Of a DNA stretch of 64,000 bases, positions 1 through 7,722 are shown in pieces. The notes beneath the pieces were generated by a model that was not told where the DNA came from, ran no database searches, and worked only from the letters and a program-made list of their open reading frames with translations. This DNA comes from Burkholderiales bacterium Ga0077544 (GTDB taxonomy: Bacteria > Pseudomonadota > Gammaproteobacteria > Burkholderiales > Burkholderiaceae_D): the NCBI GenBank assembly GCA_001464355.1, contig LNEU01000033.1:62001-126000 (forward strand), written 5' to 3'. The translations under genes and the position numbers were made by a program. Numbering within the stretch: the first letter of the stretch is position 1; each line of letters begins with the position of its first letter.

Positions 1-345
1 GCCATCGACGCGCGCCACGATATCCAGGCCGCTGCCTGCCAGCAGTCTTGCGACCGCTTCACGAGCCGAGTAACTGCCTGACAACGCGGAACTGACCAGC
101 CCTTCCGTCAACGCGGGCTCAAAAGACAAGGCAATACCGGCTTGCGCTGCAAAACTGGACAAATTGCGACCGAGCGGACCGGCAGCGATGTTGTAGGACT
201 TGGCGGCGACTGCATCCAGCGTATTGGCCGCAGCGTGGACGTTGATGCTGGTAACGGCAGCACCGACCAACATCATGCTCAGCAGTGCAATGCGGACGGC
301 TTGGTTCAAAGGGCGCTCAACACAGCGCGGACGTGCGGATGACAT
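1..345 (-). CDS. TonB-dependent receptor with N-terminal signalling domain (3' part missing)
   Basis: This reading frame runs off the left edge without a stop; only the first 115 codons are visible. It starts at the ATG at 345-343, preceded by an AAAGGA ribosome site 11 bases upstream. A hydrophobic signal peptide (about residues 17-38, ending near VHAAA) is followed by a secretin/TonB short N-terminal (STN) domain: SYNIAAGPLGRNLSSFAAQAG, then ALSGSYSAREAVARLLAGSG. In the FecA/FpvA families this periplasmic domain contacts a FecR-type anti-sigma protein and reports ligand binding at the outer membrane. The gene lies 110 bp downstream of fecR and fecI on the same strand, the standard order for a ferric-siderophore surface-signalling system. 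The ligand cannot be told because the barrel lies outside the window. Confidence 0.85.
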   Translation of the reverse strand, partial: MSSARPRCVERPLNQAVRIALLSMMLVGAAVTSINVHAAANTLDAVAAKSYNIAAGPLGRNLSSFAAQAGIALSFEPALTEGLVSSALSGSYSAREAVARLLAGSGLDIVARVDG

Positions 346-455
346 GGCAGGGTATTCCTTTCGGATGACAAAGTGGTTTCTTCACCCTGCTTGCCAGCCG
401 AAAGCAAAAAAAGTATCAGCAAATTCGAAAATATTTTTATCCGATGTTATTTCGT

Positions 456-1421
456 TCAACGCGGGATCAGCGTGACCCAACGGCCACCCAGTCGTGTCAC
501 TGCATCAACCGGATAGGTCGATGCCAGCATCGCCAGGGCCTGATCAGTGTCAGCGACCGGGTAGGCACCAGAGATAAGTAAATGCGCTACCGCCGGATCG
601 ACGCGCACGATGCCACTGCGATAGCGCGATAGCTCAGACGCAAAATCCGCAAGGCGCATCTTGTCTGCCATCAACATGTCCTGCAACCAGGCTATTACTG
701 CATCGTCGGCTTCGGTTGAAGCGGCGATATCGCGATTTGTAAATGAGGTTTGCTGGCCTGATTGCAGCACGTGTTGCGTTGAACTGGCATTTTTTGGCGT
801 GATACGTACAGCACCTTCCAGCACCGCAATATGCGTGATGCCGTCTTGCTGACGCACACTAAAGCGCGTCCCTAGCGCCTCCATGTTTCCTTCGATTGAA
901 TTGATGCTGAAAGGTCTGTGGGTAGCCGCAGTATCGGGTGCGGTCTGTATCAAAATTTCGCCTTCGCGCAATTTGACGGTGCGCTGCCTGTGATCAAAAT
1001 ACACATCGATTGCGGTTGCCGTATTCAGCGCGATGCGCGTACCGTCCGCAAGGGTGATGCTGCGTCGTTCACCAACCGCAGTATGGTGATCGGCAGTCCA
1101 TTCTTTTGCATCAATCAGTCGCCACGTACCCCAGCCGGCAGGAACCACTGCCAGTAAAACTGCAAGTTTGATGACGGCGGCGCGTCTTCCGGTATTCGTT
1201 GGGCGGCGCAAGGTCGGCATTGCCAATTCCGGTGGCAAGCCGCCAAGTTTATTCATCAACAGTTCTGCTCGCACCCATGCGCGCGCATGTTCCGGACTGC
1301 GGTTACGCCAACGCTCGCAAGCGCTGCGAGTATTCTCATTGGATGCGCCTTCATGTAACTGCATCAGCCACTCGGCTGCTTCATCGAGAATCTGCGGATC
1401 GATCGCTATAGTGTGGTTCAT
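456..1421 (-). CDS. fecR: FecR-family inner-membrane sigma regulator
   Basis: FecR-type protein of 321 residues that relays the signal from a TonB receptor to its ECF sigma factor. The N-terminus carries the DUF4880 helix (EAAEWLMQLHEG, then RSACERWRNRSPEHARAW), which binds the sigma factor in the cytoplasm. A single membrane helix (VIKLAVLLAVVPAGWGTWRL) follows, then the periplasmic FecR domain (GERRSITLADGTRIALNTAT and later LREGEILIQT). The chosen ATG at 1421 overlaps the fecI stop by four bases (ATGA), which favours it over an upstream in-frame start nine codons earlier. The gap to the receptor gene is about 110 bp. Family membership is clear from sequence; the signalling role is taken from the family. 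Confidence 0.9.
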   Translation of the reverse strand: MNHTIAIDPQILDEAAEWLMQLHEGASNENTRSACERWRNRSPEHARAWVRAELLMNKLGGLPPELAMPTLRRPTNTGRRAAVIKLAVLLAVVPAGWGTWRLIDAKEWTADHHTAVGERRSITLADGTRIALNTATAIDVYFDHRQRTVKLREGEILIQTAPDTAATHRPFSINSIEGNMEALGTRFSVRQQDGITHIAVLEGAVRITPKNASSTQHVLQSGQQTSFTNRDIAASTEADDAVIAWLQDMLMADKMRLADFASELSRYRSGIVRVDPAVAHLLISGAYPVADTDQALAMLASTYPVDAVTRLGGRWVTLIPR

Positions 1422-1936
1422 GATTGATATTCGATGAAACTCAGGCAATGCAGGAAGGCCTGCTTCATATAGCGCTTGACGCTGATCAGCGACACGTCGA
1501 GCTGTTGCGCGATGGCTTCGTACTTCATGCCTTCGATTTGCGACAGCAGGAATGCATGCTTCACTTTTGTCGGCAATGCGTCCAGCATGCGATCGATCTC
1601 ATGCAAGGTTTCCAGAATGATGTAGCGCTGCTCGACTGATGGTGCTTGCTGCTCAGGCAAGATCGCCAATGCATCCAGATAAGCGCGCTCCAAAGCCTGG
1701 CGCTGATACCAGTTGATCAACAAGCCTTTGGCGACCGTCGTCAGATAGGCGCGCGGCTCCTGCACGGTTGTCACATCGCGCGAGGCGAGGATGCGAGTGA
1801 AGGTATCTTGCGCGAGGTCGGCAGCATCGAAAGTATTGCCCAGCTTTTTACCCAGCCACCCTTGCAACCAACTGTGATGGTCGGCGTATAGCGTGCCGAT
1901 ATCGTGCTGCGTGGAGCTTGTTGCGGAAGCAGACAT
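1418..1936 (-). CDS. fecI: FecI-type ECF RNA polymerase sigma factor
   Basis: Sigma-70 family ECF factor of 172 residues. Region 2 (HSWLQGWLGKKLGNTFDAADLAQDTFTRIL, with the AADLAQDTF core) and region 4 (LPTKVKHAFLLSQIEGMKYEAIAQQL then SLISVKRYMKQA helix-turn-helix) are both present. FecI-type factors recruit RNA polymerase to the promoter of the adjacent TonB receptor gene when FecR signals. The gene begins 11 bp after the DUF2325 gene stop and overlaps fecR, so all four genes are likely one transcript. An AAGG ribosome site lies about 10 bases before the ATG at 1936. Confidence 0.92.
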   Translation of the reverse strand: MSASATSSTQHDIGTLYADHHSWLQGWLGKKLGNTFDAADLAQDTFTRILASRDVTTVQEPRAYLTTVAKGLLINWYQRQALERAYLDALAILPEQQAPSVEQRYIILETLHEIDRMLDALPTKVKHAFLLSQIEGMKYEAIAQQLDVSLISVKRYMKQAFLHCLSFIEYQS

Positions 1937-1947
1937 GCGGTACTGCC

Positions 1948-2712
1948 TTATTTTTCAGCAGCGTGCAACGCACAGCCTGGCTCGTCTGCATTCGTATTCG
2001 CCAGCATGGCAGAACCTGCACTCAGGCTGCGCACGAAATGCATGGCCTGTGGCTGCTCGACCAACACGCACTGTTTGCCAGTACGTTTGCAGTGATCCTG
2101 TACTCGCCAGTAAGCGTCATGACTGACGCAACCGGTTTGGCAGATCACCATATCCGCTGCAGTCAGACTTGCCTCCAGCGTAATTTCATCCACGCTGTCC
2201 CGGCCGTCATGACGTAGGAAATGACCACCGGCTTTTTCAATTGCCTGCTGGGCGACGATAGCAGCCGGTTCATCCTGACCTATGCACAGCACTGACTTTT
2301 TATGCAGATCAATAGGTATTGCGAATTCGCCTGATGCAGCCTCGCCCGTGACTATGACTGGCTGAACTTTGCCATGCAAACCCAAACGTTCACGCAACAG
2401 GTCCTGCACATGCTCAGTTAGCGTTTCCACGCGGCGCGCCAGGGTTAAACGTGTAGGCAAGCCGGGTATCGTTGCCTGCAATTTACTCAAATCTTCACGC
2501 GCATACGCCAGCGCACTATCGCGCACCATGACTTCTGCACGCAGATGCATGATTTCTACCCGCATGCGTCCAGCTTCTGTCTGCAAGGCTTCAATCTGAT
2601 CGACCTGTCTTGCCACCAATTCACTGCAGCGATTCTGGACGCGACCGTACTCGTTGAGCAGCACACTGTGCTCACGCGCGATATTCTCGAAATTCTTGCG
2701 GGACTTGCTCAT
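1948..2712 (-). CDS. DUF2325 coiled-coil protein heading the fec operon
   Basis: Protein of 254 residues with two parts. Residues 1-110 form a long heptad-rich coiled coil (NFENIAREHSVLLNEY through REDLSKLQ). Residues 155-250 form a DUF2325 domain (SVLCIGQDEPAAIVAQQAIE, FLRHDGRDSVDEITLE, DMVICQTGCVSHDAYWRVQD, GKQCVLVEQPQAMHF). DUF2325 has no established biochemical role; its cysteines and the Rossmann-like start suggest ligand or metal binding, but that is inference. The start is secure: GGAGG lies seven bases before the ATG at 2712. It is the first gene after a Fur-like box and is separated from fecI by only 11 bp, so it is probably iron-repressed. Confidence 0.82.
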   Translation of the reverse strand: MSKSRKNFENIAREHSVLLNEYGRVQNRCSELVARQVDQIEALQTEAGRMRVEIMHLRAEVMVRDSALAYAREDLSKLQATIPGLPTRLTLARRVETLTEHVQDLLRERLGLHGKVQPVIVTGEAASGEFAIPIDLHKKSVLCIGQDEPAAIVAQQAIEKAGGHFLRHDGRDSVDEITLEASLTAADMVICQTGCVSHDAYWRVQDHCKRTGKQCVLVEQPQAMHFVRSLSAGSAMLANTNADEPGCALHAAEK

Positions 2713-2788
2713 TATTTACCTCCAATACGGTCAATCGCCTGCCCAGCAGAAATGCGTATGGCGACATCTTGAACAGCATAAGAAGTCA

Positions 2789-2810
2789 ATTATAAATGAT
2801 AACCATTCTT
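2789..2810 (-). promoter_or_regulatory. Fur-like box overlapping a -10 element
   Basis: The 19 bases at 2792-2810 (ATAAATGATAACCATTCTT on the plus strand) match the classical Fur box GATAATGATAATCATTATC at 13 of 19 positions, including the core ATGATAA-CATT. On the minus strand a perfect TATAAT (2794-2789) sits at its edge, about 80 bp upstream of the DUF2325 start. Fur binding here would block RNA polymerase entry and so repress the DUF2325-fecI-fecR-receptor operon in iron-replete cells. The site also lies 150 bp upstream of the divergent DUF454 gene. Confidence 0.65.
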
Positions 2811-2962
2811 GTTTGAGAAATATCCATGGTTTCCACATCCCGCCAGTATGCAGCCCGTACCATCAGGATTTTTTTAGCCTGTCCGACCTCGCAAACAGAT
2901 GTATTCTTGCGTTGCCCGATCATCAATCCGCCAGCAATTCAACACGACCTTCGATTTTCTCC

Positions 2963-3397
2963 ATGCCTACCGACCCCAACACGTCAGTCAAAAGCGGCCC
3001 GCCGTCACGCCTCGCCAAGGCGGCATATGGCATTGCCGGTGGCGTATCGCTGATATTGGGCGTGATTGGTATCTTCTTGCCCGGACTGCCCACGACGCCC
3101 TTCATTTTGGTAGCCGCCGCCTGCTTTGCGAAAGCGTCGCCGCGCGTGCATCAATGGATGCTGCAACATCGCCTGCTCGGTCCCGTCTTGCGCAACTGGG
3201 AAGAAGATCGCAGCCTGACGCGCCGGACAAAATGCGTAGCGATCATTTCAATGGTGTTGACGATGGGGGTTTCCGTCTGGGCCTTTGTAGATCAACCATG
3301 GATACAGATAATCTTGGTGCTGCTGGGATTGATAGGTGCAGTGATCGTATTGCGTATACCGACACGCGCTCACAACACAGAGTGGCCACGCCAATAA
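2963..3397 (+). CDS. DUF454 (YbaN-like) inner-membrane protein
   Basis: Membrane protein of 144 residues. Residues 20-50 hold GIAGGVSLILGVIGIFLPGLPTTPFILVAA in two overlapping stretches typical of DUF454/YbaN: a helix, then a GLPTTPF loop, then CFAKASPRVHQWML. Two further helices follow (CVAIISMVLTMGVSVWAF and IQIILVLLGLIGAVIVL). YbaN-type proteins are small inner-membrane proteins of unknown role. The ATG at 2963 was chosen because it starts just before the conserved region; ribosome site is weak. It diverges from the iron-regulated operon and converges on the isocitrate dehydrogenase gene across a strong hairpin. Confidence 0.75.
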   Translation: MPTDPNTSVKSGPPSRLAKAAYGIAGGVSLILGVIGIFLPGLPTTPFILVAAACFAKASPRVHQWMLQHRLLGPVLRNWEEDRSLTRRTKCVAIISMVLTMGVSVWAFVDQPWIQIILVLLGLIGAVIVLRIPTRAHNTEWPRQ

Positions 3398-3415
3398 ATC
3401 ATCTTTCAAAATGAT

Positions 3416-3448
3416 AAAAGCGCATCGTGCAAAACACGATGCGCTTTT
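3416..3448. terminator. Bidirectional rho-independent terminator
   Basis: A perfect 14-bp inverted repeat (AAAAGCGCATCGTG / CACGATGCGCTTTT) with a CAAAA loop and A/T tracts on both flanks lies between the convergent DUF454 and isocitrate dehydrogenase genes. It can stop transcripts from either side. Confidence 0.85.
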
Positions 3449-3523
3449 ACTTTGCGGTATCGACTCCTGTTCATTTCGATGCATTGCGCATCGCCGAACA
3501 TCAATCTTGGCAAGCGAGACTAT

Positions 3524-4570
3524 TTATTTCTTGTCGCGTATCCGTTCAATCAGCAAATCACCGTATTTCGAAGTCGATACCTTGCCGCCGATATCTGCGG
3601 TGCGGCCATCAACCGTCGCGACGGTTGCATCAATTGCATCGCGCAAATCCAGCGCTATTTTATGCAAACCCTTGTGCTCGGCCATCAGCGCTGCGGCCAG
3701 CAACAAAGCGGTTGGATTTGCCAAACCCTGGCCTGCTATATCCGGTGCGGAGCCATGCACCGCTTCAAAAATCGCTGCGCCTTCGCCGATATTGGCACCC
3801 GGCGCCATACCCAAGCCGCCGACCAGACCGGCGATTTGATCGGACAGGATGTCGCCAAACAGATTGGTCGATACCAGCACATCGAATTGCCACGGGTTCA
3901 ATACCAATTGCATCGCACATGCATCGACGATGCGGTCATTGAATTCGATTTGATCGGCGTAATTGAGTCCGACCTGCTTCGCGGTTTCGAGGAATAGTCC
4001 GGTCAATGCTTTCAGCACATTGGCCTTGTGCACGATAGTGACTTTCTTGCGATTGTTGCGCACTGCATAGTCAAAGGCGAACTTGGCGATGCGACGGCTG
4101 CCGGCGCGCGTATTGATGCCAGTCGCCATCGCGACTGCGTGCGCATCGTCGCCGATAGGGACGTAATGTTCGTGACCGACATACAGGCCTTCCAGATTTT
4201 CACGCACCATGACGAGGTCGATTTTTTCGTAACGACCGCCGGGTACGATGGTGCGCGCCGGACGCACGTTGGCATAGAGCTGGAAGGTTTCACGCAGGCG
4301 CACATTGACGGAACGGAAGCCGCCGCCGACCGGCGTCGTCAACGGGCCTTTCAGCGCGAGGCCATTCTGGCGAATACTGTCAAGCGTGGTTTGCGGCAAC
4401 AGGTCGCCGCTTTTTTCAAATGCGTTCAGACCGGCTTGATGTTTTTCCCATGCAAACGGATTGTCCAGGGCATCGAATACACGCTCAACCACATCAACGA
4501 TTTCAGGGCCGATACCATCACCGGGAATAAGCGTTACCGGAATTTTTTGCTGCGTGCCAGGGTTAAGCAT
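3524..4570 (-). CDS. Isocitrate dehydrogenase, NAD-type
   Basis: Isocitrate/isopropylmalate dehydrogenase family enzyme of 348 residues that oxidatively decarboxylates isocitrate to 2-oxoglutarate in the TCA cycle. Visible motifs are the nucleotide-site start LIPGDGIGPEI (residues 14-24), the substrate-binding SVNVRLRETFQLYANVRP (the serine and arginines of the isocitrate site), VRENLEGLY, the catalytic lysine region HKANVLKALTGLF, and the metal-binding signature NLFGDILSDQIAGLVGGLGM. The short length (348, versus about 415 for NADP-type Icd) and lack of the extra clasp segment point to the NAD-dependent homo-oligomeric type. An AGGA site lies eight bases before the ATG. Isopropylmalate or tartrate dehydrogenase is less likely because of the SxNxxLR motif. 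Confidence 0.85.
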   Translation of the reverse strand: MLNPGTQQKIPVTLIPGDGIGPEIVDVVERVFDALDNPFAWEKHQAGLNAFEKSGDLLPQTTLDSIRQNGLALKGPLTTPVGGGFRSVNVRLRETFQLYANVRPARTIVPGGRYEKIDLVMVRENLEGLYVGHEHYVPIGDDAHAVAMATGINTRAGSRRIAKFAFDYAVRNNRKKVTIVHKANVLKALTGLFLETAKQVGLNYADQIEFNDRIVDACAMQLVLNPWQFDVLVSTNLFGDILSDQIAGLVGGLGMAPGANIGEGAAIFEAVHGSAPDIAGQGLANPTALLLAAALMAEHKGLHKIALDLRDAIDATVATVDGRTADIGGKVSTSKYGDLLIERIRDKK

Positions 4571-4648
4571 GTTGTGTCCTATCCATGATCAAGATAATAA
4601 AAGCGCGAATAACTTTGTGTAAAAGCCGGACCTAGTTTAACCCAAAAG

Positions 4649-4667
4649 TCTTATGTCATATATAAGA
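4649..4667. promoter_or_regulatory. Inverted repeat in the isocitrate dehydrogenase promoter region
   Basis: TCTTAT and ATAAGA arms (4649-4654 and 4662-4667) flank seven bases and lie about 80 bp upstream of the isocitrate dehydrogenase start. The 268-bp gap it sits in separates that gene from the divergent OsmC-type gene, and I see no gene in it. The repeat resembles a transcription-factor operator; which factor binds is not shown by the sequence. Confidence 0.4.
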
Positions 4668-4838
4668 GCTGAGGATTTGTATCGTTGAATGAATTTTTGG
4701 CAAGATTACAAATTGACAAACCAAGCCTAAGTCAAGACAGCGTATTTCCGCGTAGGCTATAGTGACGCTCACACTTGATCCCTTGCAGGATCGGGCCAAT
4801 TCACCTCTAAATCATGCATCAAATTAAGGATATTACAG

Positions 4839-5231
4839 ATGGCACAAACCGAAATCAAAGTAAGCAAGGGCGCAGGCAAGTTGCAACATATAGTCTCCGC
4901 CGGTCCACATACACTGATCGCTGATGCACCGTCCGCATTCGGCGGCGACGATGCCGGTTTTGTACCGCACGATTTGCTGGCAGCCGCCTTGGGTGCATGC
5001 ACCGCAGTGACATTGAATATGTATGCAGGTCGCAAGGAATTGCCCTTGGAAAAAGTTGACGTCTCGGTTATCGCGGCCGAACAAGACGGTGCTTATGTCT
5101 TCAATCGCACGTTGACCTACTACGGTGACCTGAGTGCCGAACAAAAAGAAAGCCTGAACAAGATCGCCGATAAATGCCCGGTACACAAAGCCTTGTCGGG
5201 TGACATCAAGATCATCACGCTGTCGAACTAA
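4839..5231 (+). CDS. OsmC/Ohr-family peroxide-detoxifying protein
   Basis: OsmC-family protein of 130 residues. The two redox cysteines of the family are present: one in the central helix (LLAAALGACTAVTLNMYA, near residue 54) and one in KCPVHKALSG near residue 113. Family members reduce organic hydroperoxides in the cytoplasm using these two thiols. The arginine normally found near the N-terminus of Ohr proteins is not obvious, so this is closer to YhfA/OsmC-like than to Ohr proper. The start is supported by an AAGGA about 11 bases upstream. It is followed by a hairpin and then the pirin gene on the same strand. Confidence 0.85.
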   Translation: MAQTEIKVSKGAGKLQHIVSAGPHTLIADAPSAFGGDDAGFVPHDLLAAALGACTAVTLNMYAGRKELPLEKVDVSVIAAEQDGAYVFNRTLTYYGDLSAEQKESLNKIADKCPVHKALSGDIKIITLSN

Positions 5232-5244
5232 GCTGCAAGCAAAT

Positions 5245-5276
5245 GTGCAGATCGTTTCCATCGAAATGATCTGCAC
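5245..5276 (+). terminator. Hairpin after the OsmC gene
   Basis: A 14-bp stem with one mismatch (GTGCAGATCGTTTC / GAAATGATCTGCAC, CATC loop) begins 13 bp after the OsmC-family stop. There is no following T tract, so it may be an attenuator, an mRNA-stabilising stem or a weak terminator before the pirin gene. Confidence 0.45.
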
Positions 5277-5303
5277 TCCTGAAGACAAGAAAGCGAGTTA
5301 CCC

Positions 5304-6221
5304 ATGGATACCGACCTGAGCGCACTGGAAACCGTCGTCGTCCCGCGCACGCGCGACCTCGGCGACAATTTTGAAGTACGTCGCGCCTTGCCGACGACGC
5401 AAAAACGCATGGTCGGCCCTTTCGTGTTTCTGGACCAAATGGGTCCGCATGCGTTTATCGATGGCCGCGGGCTGGATGTACGGCCGCATCCACACATAGG
5501 ACTCGCCACCGTCACGTATTTATACGATGGCGAAATCGAACATCGCGATAGCGTAGGTTCGATTCAAACAATCAAACCGGGCGCCGTAAACTGGATGACA
5601 GCCGGCAGCGGCATCGTCCATTCGGAACGTACAGGCGCGGCATTGCGCGCCAAGGGTTCATCGCTGTACGGTTTGCAGTGCTGGGTCGCGCTACCAAAGA
5701 AATACGAAGAAATAGATCCCGCCTTCCAACATACTGGCGCCGATCAATTACCGATTATTGAAGGCGATGGCGCGACTGCAAAAATTATTGCCGGCAGTTT
5801 TTTCGGTAAAAAATCGCCGGTCGCTACCTTGTCCGATCTGTTTTATGTAGACGTGCAATTGCAAGCGGGTGCACGACTCGATATCCCGGCCGAATATCCG
5901 GAGCAGGCAATGTATGTGATCGAAGGCCGTCTTGATCTGGGACGCGATGGCGTGTTCAATGCAGGACAGTTACTGGTACTGAAAGCAAATACTGCTGTCA
6001 CATTGCGCGGCGTCGGGCCGGGCCTTACCAAAGTGATGCTGCTGGGTGGCGAACCTATGGATGGCTCGCGTTATCTGATGTGGAATTTTGTTTCCAGCTC
6101 CGTAGATAGACTGGAGCAAGCCAGAGAAGATTGGAAAGAACGGCGCTTTGCCGATGTGCCAGGCGAAACCGAATTCATCCCTATGCCGGACATTCCCGGC
6201 ACGCCAGTCGGTTATCCCTGA
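5304..6221 (+). CDS. Pirin-family cupin protein
   Basis: Protein of 305 residues with the two-cupin pirin architecture. The four metal ligands of the N-terminal cupin are visible: the two histidines of RPHPHIGLATVTYL and the His and Glu of SGIVHSE. The conserved LYGLQCWVALP stretch follows, and the C-terminal cupin contains DIPAEYPEQAMYVIEGRL. Bacterial pirins bind iron; some (YhhW) oxidise quercetin, others modulate metabolic enzymes, so the substrate is open. Only a weak purine-rich ribosome site precedes the ATG at 5304. It lies 72 bp downstream of the OsmC gene and may share its transcript. Confidence 0.88.
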   Translation: MDTDLSALETVVVPRTRDLGDNFEVRRALPTTQKRMVGPFVFLDQMGPHAFIDGRGLDVRPHPHIGLATVTYLYDGEIEHRDSVGSIQTIKPGAVNWMTAGSGIVHSERTGAALRAKGSSLYGLQCWVALPKKYEEIDPAFQHTGADQLPIIEGDGATAKIIAGSFFGKKSPVATLSDLFYVDVQLQAGARLDIPAEYPEQAMYVIEGRLDLGRDGVFNAGQLLVLKANTAVTLRGVGPGLTKVMLLGGEPMDGSRYLMWNFVSSSVDRLEQAREDWKERRFADVPGETEFIPMPDIPGTPVGYP

Positions 6222-6266
6222 TCAGCAACCGTTGCAAAACCACCAGCAAACAAGACTGGCACGGTT

Positions 6267-6614
6267 TTATGAATGCTTGCCGTCATAAGCATGATGCGGC
6301 AACGCAGCAGTATCGACATTTTCCAGGCAACGCGTATTGATCGCCGCTATCTCGTTGCCCGATGGATCCTTGCCGAAAGCAAAAGGCTGGCAACCGCAAG
6401 TTGGACAAAAATGATGTGCGATGACATGCTTGTTGAATTTGTAGACGCTTGATTCGTTTTCACCGGCGCGGAAAATGAACTTCGCTCGCGGCACAAACCA
6501 CAACAGCGCACCTTTGCGTGCACAGTAAGAGCAATTGCATGCTATGACTTGCGTGATTTCGCCTTCGGCTTCGAACTTGAGTTTGCCGCAGTGACATGAT
6601 CCTTGATAGTTCAT
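6267..6614 (-). CDS. GFA-family zinc-binding protein
   Basis: Small GFA/CENP-V family protein of 115 residues. The family's cysteine pattern is complete: GSCHCGKLKFEAEG (residues 5-18), ACNCSYCARKGA (about 27-38) and CPTCGCQPFAFG (about 73-84), which together bind two zinc ions. The type member, Gfa, was described as speeding glutathione-formaldehyde adduct formation; for most members the substrate is unknown. An AGGAG site lies eight bases before the ATG at 6614. It converges on the pirin gene. Confidence 0.85.
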   Translation of the reverse strand: MNYQGSCHCGKLKFEAEGEITQVIACNCSYCARKGALLWFVPRAKFIFRAGENESSVYKFNKHVIAHHFCPTCGCQPFAFGKDPSGNEIAAINTRCLENVDTAALPHHAYDGKHS

Positions 6615-6663
6615 GCTTGTCTCCTGATCTTAATATTCCGGAAAACTGCTGGCTGCAAACGCC

Positions 6664-7293
6664 TCAGAACCCCAAATCTATTCCCGGGTCGAAATCCACC
6701 AAACTGTGGTCAAGTGCGGCGCTGGAACCCGGCCCCTTGGCCTTCGCCAACATCAATGCCTGACTGGCGCGCAAAATCATCTTGTCTGCATCATCGTCCT
6801 TCATATTGGTGGTCAGCCCAGTCGAAAAAGTCACCGCCAAAGAAGGCGCGATCGATGCCCAATCCAGCGCAGCCACAGCACTGGTCAAGCGCACAATGGC
6901 GCCGTCGCTTTGATCCAGCCAGGTTGTCGGCAAGATCAGTGCAAACTCATTCGGGCTGATACGACCGAAGGAATCCAGGGAACGGATCAAGGACAGTACC
7001 GCGCCGGTCAGGTTCTTCAATACCTGATCGCTGATGACGCTGCCGTATTGTTCATTCAATGAATGATATTGATCGATGGAAATGACGGCAAACGAAAATG
7101 GATGGCCGGTGCGCTTGGCTCTATCCAGTTCTCCGTCGAGTTTTTCAATCAGGCCGCGCCGGTTCAACGCACCCGTCAAACCGTCGGTGGTTGCAATGGC
7201 GCTTAGGTCATCGAGCGCGGCTTGCAACGCGCGCACCACGGTATCGCCGCCCACGCCGAGCTTGACTTGCTCTAACAGAGCAGTCAACTGCAT
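6664..7293 (-). CDS. Degenerate GGDEF-domain protein, probable c-di-GMP receptor
   Basis: Protein of 209 residues: a short helical N-terminus, then a GGDEF domain that begins at ATTDGLTGALNRRGL. The active-site loop is changed: where active enzymes have GGDEF or GGEEF, this one has SPNEF (in RISPNEFALILP). However the allosteric I-site RxxD, five residues before the loop, is kept (RSLD). Loss of the catalytic glycines with retention of the I-site is the pattern of proteins that bind c-di-GMP without making it. The ATG at 7293 follows GAGGTG; a TTG 13 codons upstream, after GGAGAG, is an alternative. No membrane segments are seen. Confidence 0.8.
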   Translation of the reverse strand: MQLTALLEQVKLGVGGDTVVRALQAALDDLSAIATTDGLTGALNRRGLIEKLDGELDRAKRTGHPFSFAVISIDQYHSLNEQYGSVISDQVLKNLTGAVLSLIRSLDSFGRISPNEFALILPTTWLDQSDGAIVRLTSAVAALDWASIAPSLAVTFSTGLTTNMKDDDADKMILRASQALMLAKAKGPGSSAALDHSLVDFDPGIDLGF

Positions 7294-7581
7294 CGTCACC
7301 TCTTGAAGATTTTGCGCGGGATTGGTTTGCAAATTGCTCTCCGTATTGGAAAAACAGCATTAATAATGTTGGATAGAAATGACAACAGACTCTTGCGACA
7401 GGCTCTTTTCAGAAGCGAACCACACAAAAAAAGCGTCGGCTTGATTGTCGTCATTATTTTGACTGAATGCAACATTCATGCGCGCTCTGGCGGCGCGGAC
7501 GCGACACTTGCACGAAAGAGTCCCACCCATAAGTCCGTCGAGGCCAGCTTACCGGCTTTGGAATGGGGCGAATGTTAATTG

Positions 7582-7672
7582 TTGTAAATGAACGTTGGAA
7601 ATGAGCGTTGCGGATGACTATTGCAAATAAGCGCTGTGAATGAACGCCCGCAATGAATGTAAATTAATGAAT
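7582..7672. repeat. Seven imperfect 13-bp tandem repeats
   Basis: Seven head-to-tail 13-bp units (first unit TTGTAAATGAACG) start at 7582, 7595, 7608, 7621, 7634, 7647 and 7660. The middle ATGA/AATGA is the best-kept part. They fill much of the 429-bp gap (7294-7722) between the degenerate GGDEF gene and the anti-sigma gene. No gene is evident in the gap. Confidence 0.6.
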
Positions 7673-7722
7673 GCCATAAAACAGGGCGCCGCCCCCTCAC
7701 ATCGGCGATCCCGACTGCATGG

